64,000 bases of DNA from Manihot esculenta. Lineage: Eukaryota; Streptophyta; Magnoliopsida; Malpighiales; Euphorbiaceae. The position numbers and the translations under genes were made by a program. The notes beneath the pieces were generated by a model. The model was not told the DNA's origin and did no database searches. It saw only the letters and a list, made by a program, of their open reading frames with translations. Positions 22,815 through 34,480 of the stretch are shown here, in pieces (position 1 is the first letter of the stretch; every line of letters begins with the position of its first letter). The stretch lies in NCBI RefSeq assembly GCF_001659605.2, contig NC_035177.2:5886701-5950700 (forward strand), read 5' to 3'.

Positions 22815-24167
22815 TGATGAGTCTCGAATCCGTCGATTAAAACTTATCTCTAACATATCTCCCTTTCCTGGATTCGATATGAATTTGTGGATAGGGTAAG
22901 TGAGTATCGATCCCACAAAGACTTTAACTCTATTTAATTTAGATGACTAGTTGAATAAGAAGAATAATTTAAAACAAAAAGAGAGAATAAGGGAATTTTT
23001 GTTTGAAGAAATTGATTTTACCTTGGGCAAAGCAAAAAAAACTTAAAAGAAAAATAAATAATGCAATTGAGATGGTGAAACTTATAATTAAATTAAATTC
23101 AGCTGAAGGTAATCAAATTGAGGTGTTTGGCAGTTGATCATTGATTAGAAAAATAATTCATTTTATTTCTATTGTTTAGTTATAGTGGTCAAATACGCGA
23201 ATCCCACTAATTCTTTCTTATGATTAAATTAATCTGCTTCGTGTTTAAATTAATTCTTAGTTAACTAACAACTCCAACCCACGTGTAGATTTAATTAGTT
23301 AACTACTTTAAAAGAGAAAAACTCATACTTGATCAATGATAATACACAAATTATTTAAATCAAATCTACTAATTCTTTAACATAAACGAATATGATAATT
23401 GCTACTTGTTATTAATCCAATTAAACAATTACGGATTTAATTGGGTTAGTTAGCAATATATTGTCTTTCCAAGAGATTCAATGGGCCCCTTAAATTTCTA
23501 AGAGGACAACAATAGAGGTGGTGTTCTTCGAAAATAGAAATTAATAGGAAATAGAAATAAGATGAAGAGAATTTAAGCACATAATCTCACAACTTGAATA
23601 AAGCCTCAATTTGGATTAACCTTCAACTGAAAAAAAATTGTTTAGCCTCTAAAAGTCGTAATAAAATTGCAAAAACTAATGAAAATAGAAGAAAGGGGGC
23701 GGCAAAAAAGGGGGCGGCGACTGAATATGGAGAGAAGAATAGGAAGAGAGAATATGATGCTTAGGTTAATTCTTGGGCAACCTTTATATAGAGTTTTTCC
23801 CAACAAAAAGATAAATATTCACAATTTAAAATAAACTCTACTACTCCTATCTTATCCCTATCCTAATATGATTTTGTTTGCTCCAATTTGAAGTTGATCT
23901 TATTCTTGTACAGCTGGAAAAATTGGGCTGAGGTGGCATTTTTTGAAATCTAGAGTTGTCCATCACCATGGGCTACAGGCTTGCCAAAGGCTGTAATCCC
24001 CCAGTCCGAAAATCTTTCAATTCAACCTCTTTTCATTCCTTTTCTTAACTTCCGCTCAAAAATCTTTCCAAAATTAAATTTCAAGTAAAAATTAATTATT
24101 TATATCAAAATCATAGTAAAATCATGGAATTTAATAAGAAAAAAGTGGTGAGTTTTACAACTCATCA
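22815..24167 (-). repeat. 3' LTR of the Athila-like element (1353 bp)
   Basis: On the minus strand it starts TGATGAGTTGTAAA and ends with ACTCATCA. The first 680 plus-strand bases align with 38634-39492. No gene is present. Confidence 0.88.
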
Positions 24168-24803
24168 GATTCCCTCACACTTGCACCTTTATTTGTCCTC
24201 AAGCATAAAAATTCAAATAAAAAAAATAAAACACAGCTCTGTCCTCAACCAATATGAAATTTAGTTTTTCCAAAATAAAGAACCAAATTCTCATGCAATA
24301 GGATGATAGCAGAAATAACTTAATTTCACCAAAGTTCACTTCAACAAGTTTTATGTTTAAAGCGTGTTTCTTAAGATATAAAGTTGGTCCCTAATTCAAT
24401 TTCAAGCACACAAAATTTTAGAATGCCATTTGTTATTAAACTGCCCTTTTGAAAGAATAGACTCTTAGAAACTTTTGACTAGACCAACAAAAATTTAAAG
24501 ACTTGGGTTTATTATTTTTTTACACTTCCTACTATATCTTGCCTGAAATTGATAAAGTGAATGTGAAACAAATTATTACTGAGCCACTTATCCCAGGTTG
24601 TTCAGCTCAGGTGGCTACTAGCTCCACTCATGGTTACCTAATTAAAAGGCATGGGGCAGGTTTTTAAACGGCCCAAAAGGGGTAATACTCTCCCAAACAC
24701 CAATTTTTTCTATACGGAATCACCTTAAGAAGTCACCAAGTACTGCACTACTTGGGCCATTGGATTGGTAACCAAATAATCAACTAGAGAAATGGGTTAT
24801 AGG
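24168..24803 (-). other. 3' non-coding region and polypurine tract of the Athila-like element
   Basis: On the minus strand a purine run GTGAGGGAATC (24168-24178) abuts the LTR and is the likely PPT. The rest is AT-rich without a frame and continues at 34481 beyond element C. Confidence 0.7.
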
Positions 24804-25071
24804 TGTAATACCCGGCTAGACCTCGGCATCGGAATTCCTACCTTCTGGCGAAATCTCCGTTGGAATCCGAAATTTCTCGGATGTCGGAGCCTTCTAGAAG
24901 GGTAAAATAAAGATTTTCTAAAATGTTTTTATATGTTTTTATGGTTTTAATGAAGAAAGAAATTGAGTTTTGAAAGAAAAAGCCATGGAGGAAAAAACCC
25001 AGGTTCGGCCGCTGAACATGGGGAGTTTGCGAAAGCACCTTTGGCCCCCGAAGGTGGTCTGGCCAGCCACC

Positions 25072-25078
25072 TATAAAA
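25072..25078 (+). promoter_or_regulatory. TATA box of 5' LTR C
   Basis: TATAAAAGGCCCC at the family-conserved position, followed by the GGGCGAGTTTTCTCTCTC region where transcription probably starts. Confidence 0.7.
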
Positions 25079-26030
25079 GGCCCCTTGTCCGAAAATGGGC
25101 GAGTTTTCTCTCTCTATTTTCGGGCATAGGTGAGATTTCGCCCTCCCATGGTTGATTTTGTGTTTTCCTTCAATCCCTTCAAGTTTTTGATGAGTTTTAC
25201 TTTGTTTTGAAGATTTCTATGCTAAGATCAAAGTTTTGAAGCTTGGAGACCCCCGGAGCTCAATTTCTCCCCATCTCCAAGTTTGGGTCACGTCTACCCT
25301 CGATCTTCAAGAGGTAAGTGTAGATCCACTTCTTTTATGATGTTTTAAGTAAGTTTTAAGGGGTTTTAAGGGTGTTTAATGCATGTTTAGGTTAGTTGTT
25401 AAATGTTAGGGTTTATGTTAGTTAAATGATAAATTTATGTTTATGTGTTGATATGTTGTTTTTTGTTAGGGTTTAGGCTAGTTTTATGCCCCTATATGCT
25501 TGATTAAGTGTTTATGCATTTTTTAGAATAGATGAATGTGTGTTGGGAAGTCGGGATGGCTAGATGTGGGATGGCAGAATCGGGTTCTGCCACCCAGGAG
25601 GATCCAAGTTCGGCTGCCGAAGCAAGGTTCGGCCGCCAAACCTGCCAGGGGAGGCAGTTTTGGCCGCCTAAGCTCGCCCCCGAAAGTTTGGACTTTCGGC
25701 TCTGGAGGGGAGTTTCGGCCGCCGAACCTGCGCCCGAAGGTTAGTGACTTTCGGATCTGGAGGGAGTTTCGGCCGCCAAACCTGCCCCCGAAAGTGCCTG
25801 ACTTTCGGATCTGTAGGGACCTTTGGCCGCCGAACCTGCCGCTTAAAGTCCCCTGCCCAGCCTTCCTTTGCTTGTTTTGCATGCATGTTTTATGGTGTTT
25901 TAGGGGGTTTTTGGGGAGATGTTTAGAGTCTTTATAGAGTATGTTGGGTCCCTCATTTGAGTCCACCTGTGTGGGATCGGACCCGAGGAACCGAGGAGGC
26001 CAGCAGTGTTAGTTGTTTCAGAGTCAGCCA

Positions 26031-26040
26031 GAGGTGAGTA
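26031..26040 (+). promoter_or_regulatory. Putative splice donor in 5' LTR C
   Basis: CCAGAG/GTGAGTA with GT at 26034. It lies between the palindrome island and the hairpin units, and pairs in principle with the acceptor at 27258. Confidence 0.5.
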
Positions 26041-26230
26041 GAACTAATCTAATCTATTGTTTTTAAAGTAACTAAACTTTTAAGCATGTTCATGCATCAT
26101 GATTGCCATGTTTATAGGTTGTTGCATTAGTATTCACGAATATGATGCCCTGCATAATTTGTTGTTGATGTGGATGGATATTTGATGACCCACTAGCCCT
26201 CGATATGATATGCTATGTTATGATGTGGAA

Positions 26231-26379
26231 GTCCAGGTGTGGCGTGCACTACGCCCCTGGCAATATGTAAGAGAAAGTCCGGGTGTGGCCTGCACTACGC
26301 CCCCGGCACGGTTGGATATGTTATGATATGTTATATGTAAGAGAAAGATCAGGTGTGGCCTGCACTACGCCTCTGGCAC
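26231..26379 (+). repeat. Hairpin units in 5' LTR C (3 copies)
   Basis: Unit 1 has a CCAGG/CCTGG stem and unit 2 a CCGGG/CCCGG stem, a compensatory pair change. Unit 3 (TCAGG/CTCTGG) is weaker. All share the loop core GTGTGGC.TGCACTACGCC. Confidence 0.85.
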
Positions 26380-27010
26380 AATTGGATTATGTAGAGGGTT
26401 ATTGGTGATAAGTCCATCCTTGATGTGAATTATTTGTGATGTGACGCATTTCATGATGGCATATGTTTAATGAACTGTTTTTACTGTTCTGCTCACTGGG
26501 CTTTAGTAGCTCACCCCTTTCCCCTAACCCCCAGGTTTGCAGGAGCATAGGTAGCTATGGGAAAGTCAGCAAGGTTATGGTATAGTCTATGTAATAGATT
26601 AATAGTAGACATGAAATGACATGTAATGTATTGTAAGGTATTGTACAGTAATGTAATGAGGATTAGTATTGTGCTTGGCCCTAATGTATGATTAATCCCT
26701 TTTTGTACATGATCTTTATGTAAAGTTTTTAATGATGTTACCTAATGAACCAAGCTTGATATATGAAATGTGGACCCAACTAGAGCATTTAATGAGGGCT
26801 CTAGTATGGGGTTTTATGTTTACAGTTATGGTGCATGCACAGGTCAAGCTTGGTATATGAAAAGTTTAAGTTTTTATGGAAATGTATGATCATATATGGG
26901 ATTTTATCAGGTGTACAGGATGTATGTTAGGCTTGCTATGGGTTTCGGCGACCTTAAGTCGATCTGAATCCTAGCGCTGGTAGCGGTCCGGTTTTCGTGT
27001 CGTTACAGAG

Positions 27011-27023
27011 TGGTATCAAGGCC
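27011..27023 (+). other. Primer binding site of C (mutated)
   Basis: TGGTATCAAGGCC in place of TGGTATCAGAGCC. The GA at positions 9-10 is changed to AG, which would weaken pairing to Met tRNA. Confidence 0.85.
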
Positions 27024-27250
27024 CTAGGTTCATATAGTCGGACCTAGAGAGTGTCGGGCTCATAGATGTTATAGAAGGGCAAGCACAATAGGAAAAATCA
27101 TGTCCACTAGGATAGGATGTGGAGTCTTGTCTTAATGATAATGTGTAATGCCATGATGATATGCATGTGCATTAATGATATGCTATGTATGATGCGGGTT
27201 CATGTGTTTCCACATGAACCATATGATGCTAATGTTCATATGTATATGTC

Positions 27251-27259
27251 GTTTTTCAG
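27251..27259 (+). promoter_or_regulatory. Putative splice acceptor before gag of C
   Basis: GTTTTTCAG ends eight bases before ATG 27267. It is a good plant 3' splice site, matched in position in A, D, E and F. Confidence 0.5.
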
Positions 27260-27266
27260 AAGCAGG

Positions 27267-28838
27267 ATGAGAGGCTCACGTCGATCCGCTAGATTGACAG
27301 GAGCTCCACCGGAAAATGAGGGCATGGATGCTCATCCCCCTGTATTGCCAAGGGCAATGTCTTGTAGATCAAGTAGAGAGGGAACGTCAAGGGACCCTAG
27401 AAGGTCTTTTGATGTAAGCAGGAGGGGAACAGTTCAGGGTGGAATGTCAGCTGATGTGAGGGGATCAGAGGAGGATGAACAGAGAAGAGATGGTAGCTTG
27501 GGCATGAGTATGTTAGAAGAGGGTATGGGAGAGTCTCAAGGAGGCGCTCAGGCCTAGGGTTATGCTCACCCACCCTAATACCAACCCTTTCCACAGGGCC
27601 CAGGGTATCCGATGGGGGTTACATCAGATTACTCCAGCTTTAACCCATATCCCTCCTTCATGCCTTACCCTCCTTTTTACCCTCCATATCCCCAGTACCC
27701 TATGTATCCACCCTCACCCTTCTATCCAAATACATCAAACCCTAACCCAGGGAATGTTGCACTTCCTCCTCCACCAACAGAACCTATAGTCCCTTATATC
27801 CAAACACCTAAACCTAGCTCATCTGTGGGGAGCAAGGTAAAGATGACAGATTACCTGAAGCTGGATGCTCCCAAGTTCAAGACAGGTGATGATCTGTTTG
27901 AGTACCTCAAAATGGTAAAGATGATAACGGATGAGCTAGGAGCTAATGACAGTAGAGCCATTCAGATGGCAATGTTAACATTGAAATGCAAGAAAGCACG
28001 AGAATGGTTTAAAAACTATGTGGACCCGAGGTTGGAGAGCTTATCCTGGGAGGAGTTTGCAAATGAGTTTGCTGGATGGGCTTTTCCTGACAGCTCCAGA
28101 GAGCTGAAAGTTGTGGAGTTTGAGCAGCTAAGGCAGACAGAGGATATGAGTGTCGACGAGTACACTGACAAGTTTCTGGAGTTGTTGCAGTATGTGGGTC
28201 AGGCATATGACACAAATCAGAAGAAAGCTAGGAGGTATACCATGAGGCTCCACCCTAGGTATTCCTCCCTGATCATTGCAGCAGAGAGGGAGAGCTTCCA
28301 TACCATTGTGGATGCAGCACGGAAGATGGAGGGTAGTGCCATCATTGAGGGGTCAGTGAAACAGCACGTGGCACAGCCCTCGGGTTCTAAGACCCCAGGT
28401 ATAGTGAATATTAATCTCTCCTCTCTGAGTGCAGCCGCCCCGAAGGGTAAAAAGTGGGACAGAGGCCTCAGAAAGCCCAAGAAGAACAAGTTCTAGAAAC
28501 GTTTGAAGTCAGGTCTGGGATTAGGTGGTGGCTCGAGCTCAGGTTCAGATGGTTCAGAATGCCTGAGGTGTGGTAAGCCACACAAGGGAGTATGTCGGTT
28601 TGGGACAACAGCCTGCTTCAGGTGTGGGCAGGAGGGACACATGGCACGGAAGTGTCCTAGGGTAGCTTTTATGGCACCGTCCCAGCAGACGGCTTCAGGT
28701 AGTGTGGCTCAGCCAGTAGCTCCAGCCATGACTCAGGCCAGTGGTAGAGGCAGAGGGAGAGAGGCAGCCTCTTCTTCAGCAGGTTCCCGGGGTGAAGGTC
28801 CATCAGCTCCAGCTCAGATCTTCACTATGACACAGTAG
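27267..28838 (+). pseudogene. gag: gag of element C (three in-frame amber codons)
   Basis: Same Gag plan as in A: basic N-terminus, Tyr/Pro-rich segment (about 27640-27730), capsid region (27840-28260, AREWFKNYV at about 28000) and two zinc knuckles (CLRCGKPHKGVC and CFRCGQEGHMARKC, about 28560-28655). All in one frame, it is interrupted by TAG at 27555, 28494 and 28836. The last lies exactly at the gag/protease boundary and is shared with F. The stop at 28494 replaces a Trp conserved in relatives. Confidence 0.9.
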
Positions 28839-31800
28839 GAGGCAAACACGTCAAACACCGTGGTGTCAGGTAATCTCATCATTGGTTGTTCAGATGTGTA
28901 TGCTTTAATGGACCCTGGTGCTTCTCATTCTTTTGTTGCTCCGAGAGCCGAAGAGAGGTTGGGTTTGATAGTCTCTGGGTTAGTGTCCCCTCTGGGTCAG
29001 TGGACCCAAGTGTGATCCATCAGTGGCAGAGTCAGTCTGCCGGTATAGTCCAGTGTTTATTGAGGGTAGATGCCTTCCAGCCGACCTTGTGGTTCTAGAC
29101 TTGATGGATTTTGACGTCATTCTAGGGATGGATTGGCTATCCGCTCATGGTGCTACCTTGGACTGCAGAGACAAGGTAGTCAGGTTCAGAGGACAGGATG
29201 GGTCAGAGGTTGTCTTTAGAGGAGACAGGAAGGGTATGCCTAGAGGTCTGATATCAGCCCGGCAGGCTCGTAGGTTGCTCAGGAGGGGTTGTCAGGGGTT
29301 TCTAGCTCATGTGAGAGAGCTTGATAGTCAGGTTAGGGAGTCCGCCTCAGTGCCTGTGGTCAGAGAATTTCCAAATGTCTTCCCAGACGAGCTTCCAGGA
29401 CTACCACCTGCTAGGGAGATAGAGTTTGAAATAGAATTGATGCCTGGAACCAGACCAATCTCTATCCCTCCCTACAGGATGGCACCAGTAGAGTTGAAGG
29501 AGCTAAAGGAGCAGACAAGGGTTTCATCCGACCGAGTACCTCACCTTGGGGTGCTCCAGTGCTGTTTGTAAGGAAGAAGGATGGATCCCTAAGACTTTGT
29601 ATCAACTACAAGCAGTTGAACAAAGTCACTACCAAGAACAAGTATCCCTTACCTAGGATCGATGATCTATTTGACCAGCTAGCAGGAGCAGGTTGTTTCT
29701 CTAAAATAGATCTGAGATCCGGGTATCATCATTTGAGAATTAGAGAAGAAGATGTGCCAAAGACGGCGTTCAGGACCAGATATGGGGATTATGAGTTCCT
29801 AGTGATGCCGTTTGGGCTAACCAATGCCCCTGCAGCATTCATGGACCTCATGAACAGAGTTTTTAGCCAGTATTTGGATCACTTTGTTATCGTTTTCATT
29901 GAAGATATCTTAGTGTATTTCAGAAACGCAGAGGAGCATCCCCAATCATCTGAGGTTAGTTTTGCAGACCCTGAGGGAGCACGGCTTGTATGCCAAGTTC
30001 TCCAAGTGTGAATTATGGTTGAGGAGCATTTCTTTCTTGGGACATGTTGTGTCAGAAAAAAGAATTCAAGTGGATCCCAAGAAAGTAGAAGCTGTAGCTA
30101 ACTGGCCTAGACCCACTACAGTGACAGAGATTAAGAGTTTTCTGGGTTTGGCAGGTTACTACAAGAGGTTCATCCAGGACTTCTCAAAAATTGCCGCTCT
30201 TATGACCAGATTGACTAAGAAGAATCAGAGGTTTGTGTGGTCTGAACAGTGCGAGGAAAGCTTTGAAGAGCTGAAGAAAAGGTTAACGTCAGCACCGGTG
30301 TTAGCTCTGCCTACCAGTAATGAAGACTTCACAGTGTTTTGTGATGCGTCCCGTGTGGGACTAGGTTGTGTGTTGATGCAAAATGAGAGGGTAATTTCTT
30401 ATGCTTCTAGGCAGCTGAAGAAGCATGAGTTGAATTATCCTACAAATGATATAGAGATGGCAGCTGTGATCATTGCACTCAAGATGTGGAGGCATTACCT
30501 TTATGGGGTAAGATGTGAGATCTTTACAGATCATAAGAGCTTGCAGTACATCTTGAGTCAGAGAGAGTTGAATCTGAGGCAGAGAAGATGGGTAGAACTG
30601 CTTAGTGACTATGATTGCAAAATTCAGTACCATCCGGGTAAGGCAAATGTTGTGGCAAATACCCTAAGCCGTAAATCACTTGGCAGTCTATCCCATATTA
30701 CAACAGAGAGAAGACCGGTGGTGAGGGAATTCTTCAAGCTCATTAATGAAGGGCTGCAGTTGGAGTTGTCTGGTACAGGTGCTTTGATAGCTCAGATGAG
30801 AGTGACGCCCGTGTTTCTGGAGCAGGTGGCTCAAAAATAGCATGAGGACCCAGAGTTAGTGAAAATTGCCAGGACTGTTCAGTCAGGCAAGAATGAAGAG
30901 TTCAGATTTGACAATAAGGAGATCCTCCGCTATGGGAGCAGGTTATATGTACCAAATGACGTGAGTCTGAAGGGAGACATTATGAGGGGAGCTCATAATG
31001 CCAGGTACAGTGTTCACCCTGGAGCCACCAAGATGTACCAGGATCTGAAAAGAGTTTATTGGTGGCCAGCTATAAAGAGAGAAGTGGCACAGTTTGTGTC
31101 CGCCTGTGAGGTATGTCAGAGGGTGAAGCTGGAACATCAGAAGCCGGCTGGAATACTTAACCCACTGTCGATTCCAAAGTGGAAATGGGAGAAGATAGCT
31201 ATGGATTTCGTGGTGGGGTTACTGGCAATGTCCAACAAACTAGACTCCATATGGGTGGTTGTGGACAGACTGACCAAATCTGCTCACTTCATCCCTGTCA
31301 GGAGTGGCTATTATGTGGACAAATTGGCGCAGGTGTATCTTGATGAAGTTGTTAGGTTGCATGGGGCTCCCGTTTCGATAGTGTCTGATAGGTGACCCCA
31401 GTTCACCTCTAGGTTTTGGCGGAGTCTGCAGAATGCTATGGTACCAGGCTGAATTTTAGCACTGCCTTCCATCCACAGACTGACGGATAGTCAGAGAGGA
31501 CCATCCAGACTATAAAACATATGCTCAGAATGTGTGTGCTAGATTTTGGCGGTTCTTGGAGGCAACATCTACCCTTGGTGGAGTTTGCCTACAATAATAG
31601 CTATCATGCTAGCATAGTGATGGCTCCTTATGAAGCTCTTTATGGGAGGAAGTGCAAGGCACCTGTTTGCTGGGAAGAAGTGGGAGAAAGGGCCTTAGCA
31701 GGGCCTGAGCTAGTAGAGATCACCAGCAGGGTAGTGCCCATTATCACAGAAAGGATCAGAACTATGGTGAGCCGGTAGAAAAGCTATGCAGATGTCTGCA

Positions 31801-32236
31801 AGAGGCATGTAGAGTTTCAGGAGGGAGATATGGTGTTGCTCAAGGTGTCTCCTATGAAAGGGGTGATTCGTTTTGGGAAGAAAGGTAAGCTAGCCCACGG
31901 TACATCGGACCCTTTGAAATCCTACAGAGGATTGGGAATGTATCGTACAAGCTGGACCTACCTACTTCAATGGAGAGAATCCATCCGATTTTCCATGTTT
32001 TTATGTTACGAAAGTTCGTGTCAGATCCGGGCAAGGTTCTTAATGAGCCTAATGTGGAGATCCTAGGAGATCTCACCTATGTTGAGCAGCCAGTGCGGAT
32101 CCTAGACACGCAGATCAGAAAGCTGAGGAACAAGGAAATCCAGATGGTGAAAGTCCTTTGGAATCACCGCAATATAGAAGAATGTACCTGGGAGACACGA
32201 GAGTCTATGCTCCAGCAATACCCTTATCTCTTTTAA
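28839..32236 (+). pseudogene. pol: pol of element C: protease to chromodomain, multiple frameshifts
   Basis: Protease ([10 protein letters not shown], about 28905) is followed by a 2-bp loss at about 28985. RT is damaged by a 16-bp deletion at about 29515 and an inserted base at about 29943; its catalytic motif reads FIEDILVYF (about 29903), so one catalytic Asp is replaced by Glu. RNase H (FCDAS about 30339, TDHKSL about 30529) is intact up to TAG 30838. Integrase has the zinc region (about 31000-31130), MDFVVGL (31200), SDR followed by TGA 31393, a lost base at about 31440, and TAG at 31488 and 31776. The chromodomain (about 32050-32230) ends at TAA 32234. Not functional. Confidence 0.9.
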
Positions 32237-32295
32237 GGTTAGTGTTTATGTGTTTGTATGTGTTTCTGTTTATGCTATGCATATGTTTGTTTGTT

Positions 32296-32332
32296 GAACA
32301 TTTGGGGATGAATGTTCTTAAGGGGGGAAGAA
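32296..32332 (+). other. Stem-loop and polypurine tract of element C
   Basis: GAACATT and AATGTTC pair (32296-32317), followed by the PPT AAGGGGGGAAGAA (32320-32332) that abuts the 3' LTR. Confidence 0.85.
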
Positions 32333-34475
32333 TGTAATACCCGGCTAGACCCTGACATCAGAATTCCTACCTTTTGACGGAATCTCCGTTGGAATCCGCA
32401 ATTTTTCGGATATCGGAGTCTTCTAGAAGGGTAAAATAAAGATTTTCTAAAATGTTTTTATATGTTTTTTTGGTTTTAATGAAGAAAGAAATTGAGTTTT
32501 GAAAGAAAAAGCCATGGAGGGAAAAACCCAGGTTCGGCCGCCGAACATGGGGAGTCTGCGGAAGCACCTTTGGCCCCCGAAGATGGTCTGGCCAGCCACC
32601 TATAAAAGGCCCCTTGTCCGAAAATGGGCGAGTTTTCTCTCTCTATTTTCGGGCATAGGTGAGATTTCGGCCTCCCATGGTTGATTTTGTGTTTTCCTTC
32701 AATCCCTTCAAATTTTTGATGAGTTTTACTTTGTTTCGAAGATTTCTAAGCTAAGATCAAAGTTTTGAAGCTTGGGGACCCCCGGAGCTCGATTTCTCCC
32801 CATCTTCAAGTTTGGGTCACGCCTACCCTCGATCTTCAAGAGGTAAGTGTAGATCCACGTCTTTTATGTTGTTTTAAGTAAGTTTTAAGGGGTTTTAAGG
32901 GTGTTTAATGCATGTTTAGGTTAGTTGTTAGATGTTAGGGTTTATGTTAGTTAAATGATGAATGTATGTTTATGTGTTGATATGTTATTGTTTGCTGGGG
33001 TTTAGGCTAGTTTTATGCCCCTATATGCTTGATTAAGTGTTTATGCATGTTTTAGAATAGATGGATGCATGTTGGGAAGTTGTGATGGCTAGATGTGGGA
33101 TGGCAGAATCAGGTTCTGCCACCCAGGAGGATCCAGGTTCGGCCACCGAAGCAAGGTTCGGCCGCCGAACCTGCCAGGGTAGGCAGTTTTGGTCACCTAA
33201 GCTCGCCCCCGAAAGTTTGGACTTTCGGCTCTGGAGGGGAGTTTCGACCGCCGAACCTGCCTCCAAAGGTTAGTGACTTTCGGATCTGGAGGGAGTTTCG
33301 GCCGCCGAACCTGCCCCGAAAGTGCCTGACTTTCGGATCTATAGGGACCTTCGGCCGCCGAACCTACCGCCGAAAGTCCCCTGCCCAGCCTTCCTTTGCC
33401 TGTTTTGCATGCATGTTTTATGGTGTTTTAGGGGGTTTTTGGGGAGATGTTTAGAGCCTTTTATAGAGTATGTTTGGTCCCTCATTTGAGTCCACCTGTG
33501 TAGGATCGGACCCGAGGAACCGAGGAGGCCAGCAGTGTTAGCTGTTTCAGAGTCAGCCAGAGGTGAGTAGAACTAATCTAATCTATTGTTTTTAAAGTAA
33601 CTAAACTTTTAAGCATGTTCATGCATCACGATTGCCATGTTTATAGGTTGTTGCATTAGAATTCACGAATATGATGCATTGCATAATTTGCTATTGATGT
33701 GGATGGATATTGGATGACCCACTAGCCCTCGATATGATATGGAAGTCCAGGTGTGGCCTGCACTACGCCCCCGGCACGGTTGGATATATTATGATATGTT
33801 ATATGTAAGAGAAAGACTAGGTGTGGCATGCACTACGCCCTTGGCACAATTGGATTATGTAGAGGGTTATTGGTGACAAGTCCATCCTTGATGTGAATTG
33901 TTTGTGATGTGACGCATTTCATGATGGCATATGTTTAATGAACTGTTTTTATTGTTGTGCTCACTGGGCTTTAATAGCTCACCCCTTTCCCCTAACCCCC
34001 AGGTTTGCAGGAGCACAGGTAGCTATGGAAAAGTCAGCAAGGTTATGGTATAGTCTATGTAATAGATTAGTAGTGGACATGAAATGACATGTAATGTAAT
34101 GTAACGTATTGTACAGTAATGTAATGAGGATTAGTATTGTGCTTGGCCCTAATGTATGGTTAATCCCTTTTTGTACATGATCTTTATGTAACATTTTTAA
34201 CGATGTTACCTGATAAACCAAGCTTGATATATAAAATGTGGACCCAACTAGAGCATTTGATGAGGGCTCTAGTATGGGGTTTTATGTTTACAGTTATGGT
34301 GCATGCATAGGTCAAGCTTAGTATATGAAAAGTTTAAGTTTTTATGGAAATGTATGATCATGTATGGGATTTTATCAGGTGTACAGGATGTATGTTAGGC
34401 TTGCTACGGGTTCCAGCGACCTTAAGTCGATCTGAATCCTAACGCCGGTAGCGGTCCGATTTTCAGGTCGTTACA
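32333..34475 (+). repeat. 3' LTR of element C (2143 bp)
   Basis: Same layout as the 5' LTR: TATA box (32601-32607), palindrome island (33135-33380), donor-like sites (about 32840 and 33560) and only two hairpin units (33744-33776 and 33814-33847). One hairpin unit fewer than in the 5' LTR explains part of the 61-bp length difference. Confidence 0.95.
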
Positions 34476-34480
34476 ATAGG

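Larger units (their letters stand above)
24804..27007 (+). repeat. 5' LTR of element C (2204 bp)
   Basis: It has a TATA box (25072-25078), donor AAGAG/GTAAGT (GT at 25314), a GC-rich palindrome island (25605-25850), donor CAGAG/GTGAG (GT at 26034) and three hairpin units (26231-26379). The end reads TTTTCGTGTCGTTACA. Confidence 0.96.
24804..34475 (+). mobile_element. Element C: full-length chromovirus with decayed coding region (9672 bp, TSD ATAGG)
   Basis: Two LTRs (24804-27007 and 32333-34475), primer site, gag-pol, chromodomain and PPT are all present. Perfect ATAGG duplications flank it at 24799-24803 and 34476-34480. Many substitutions and small indels separate the LTRs, and gag-pol has several stops and at least five indels. 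It is clearly older than A or E. It sits in the 3' non-coding part of the Athila-like element. Confidence 0.97.

Noticed and set aside
26228..26380. CRISPR-like array of short repeats in the LTRs
   Set aside because: Two or three units only, inside a plant LTR, with no spacers of constant length. They are tandem hairpins of the retroelement.
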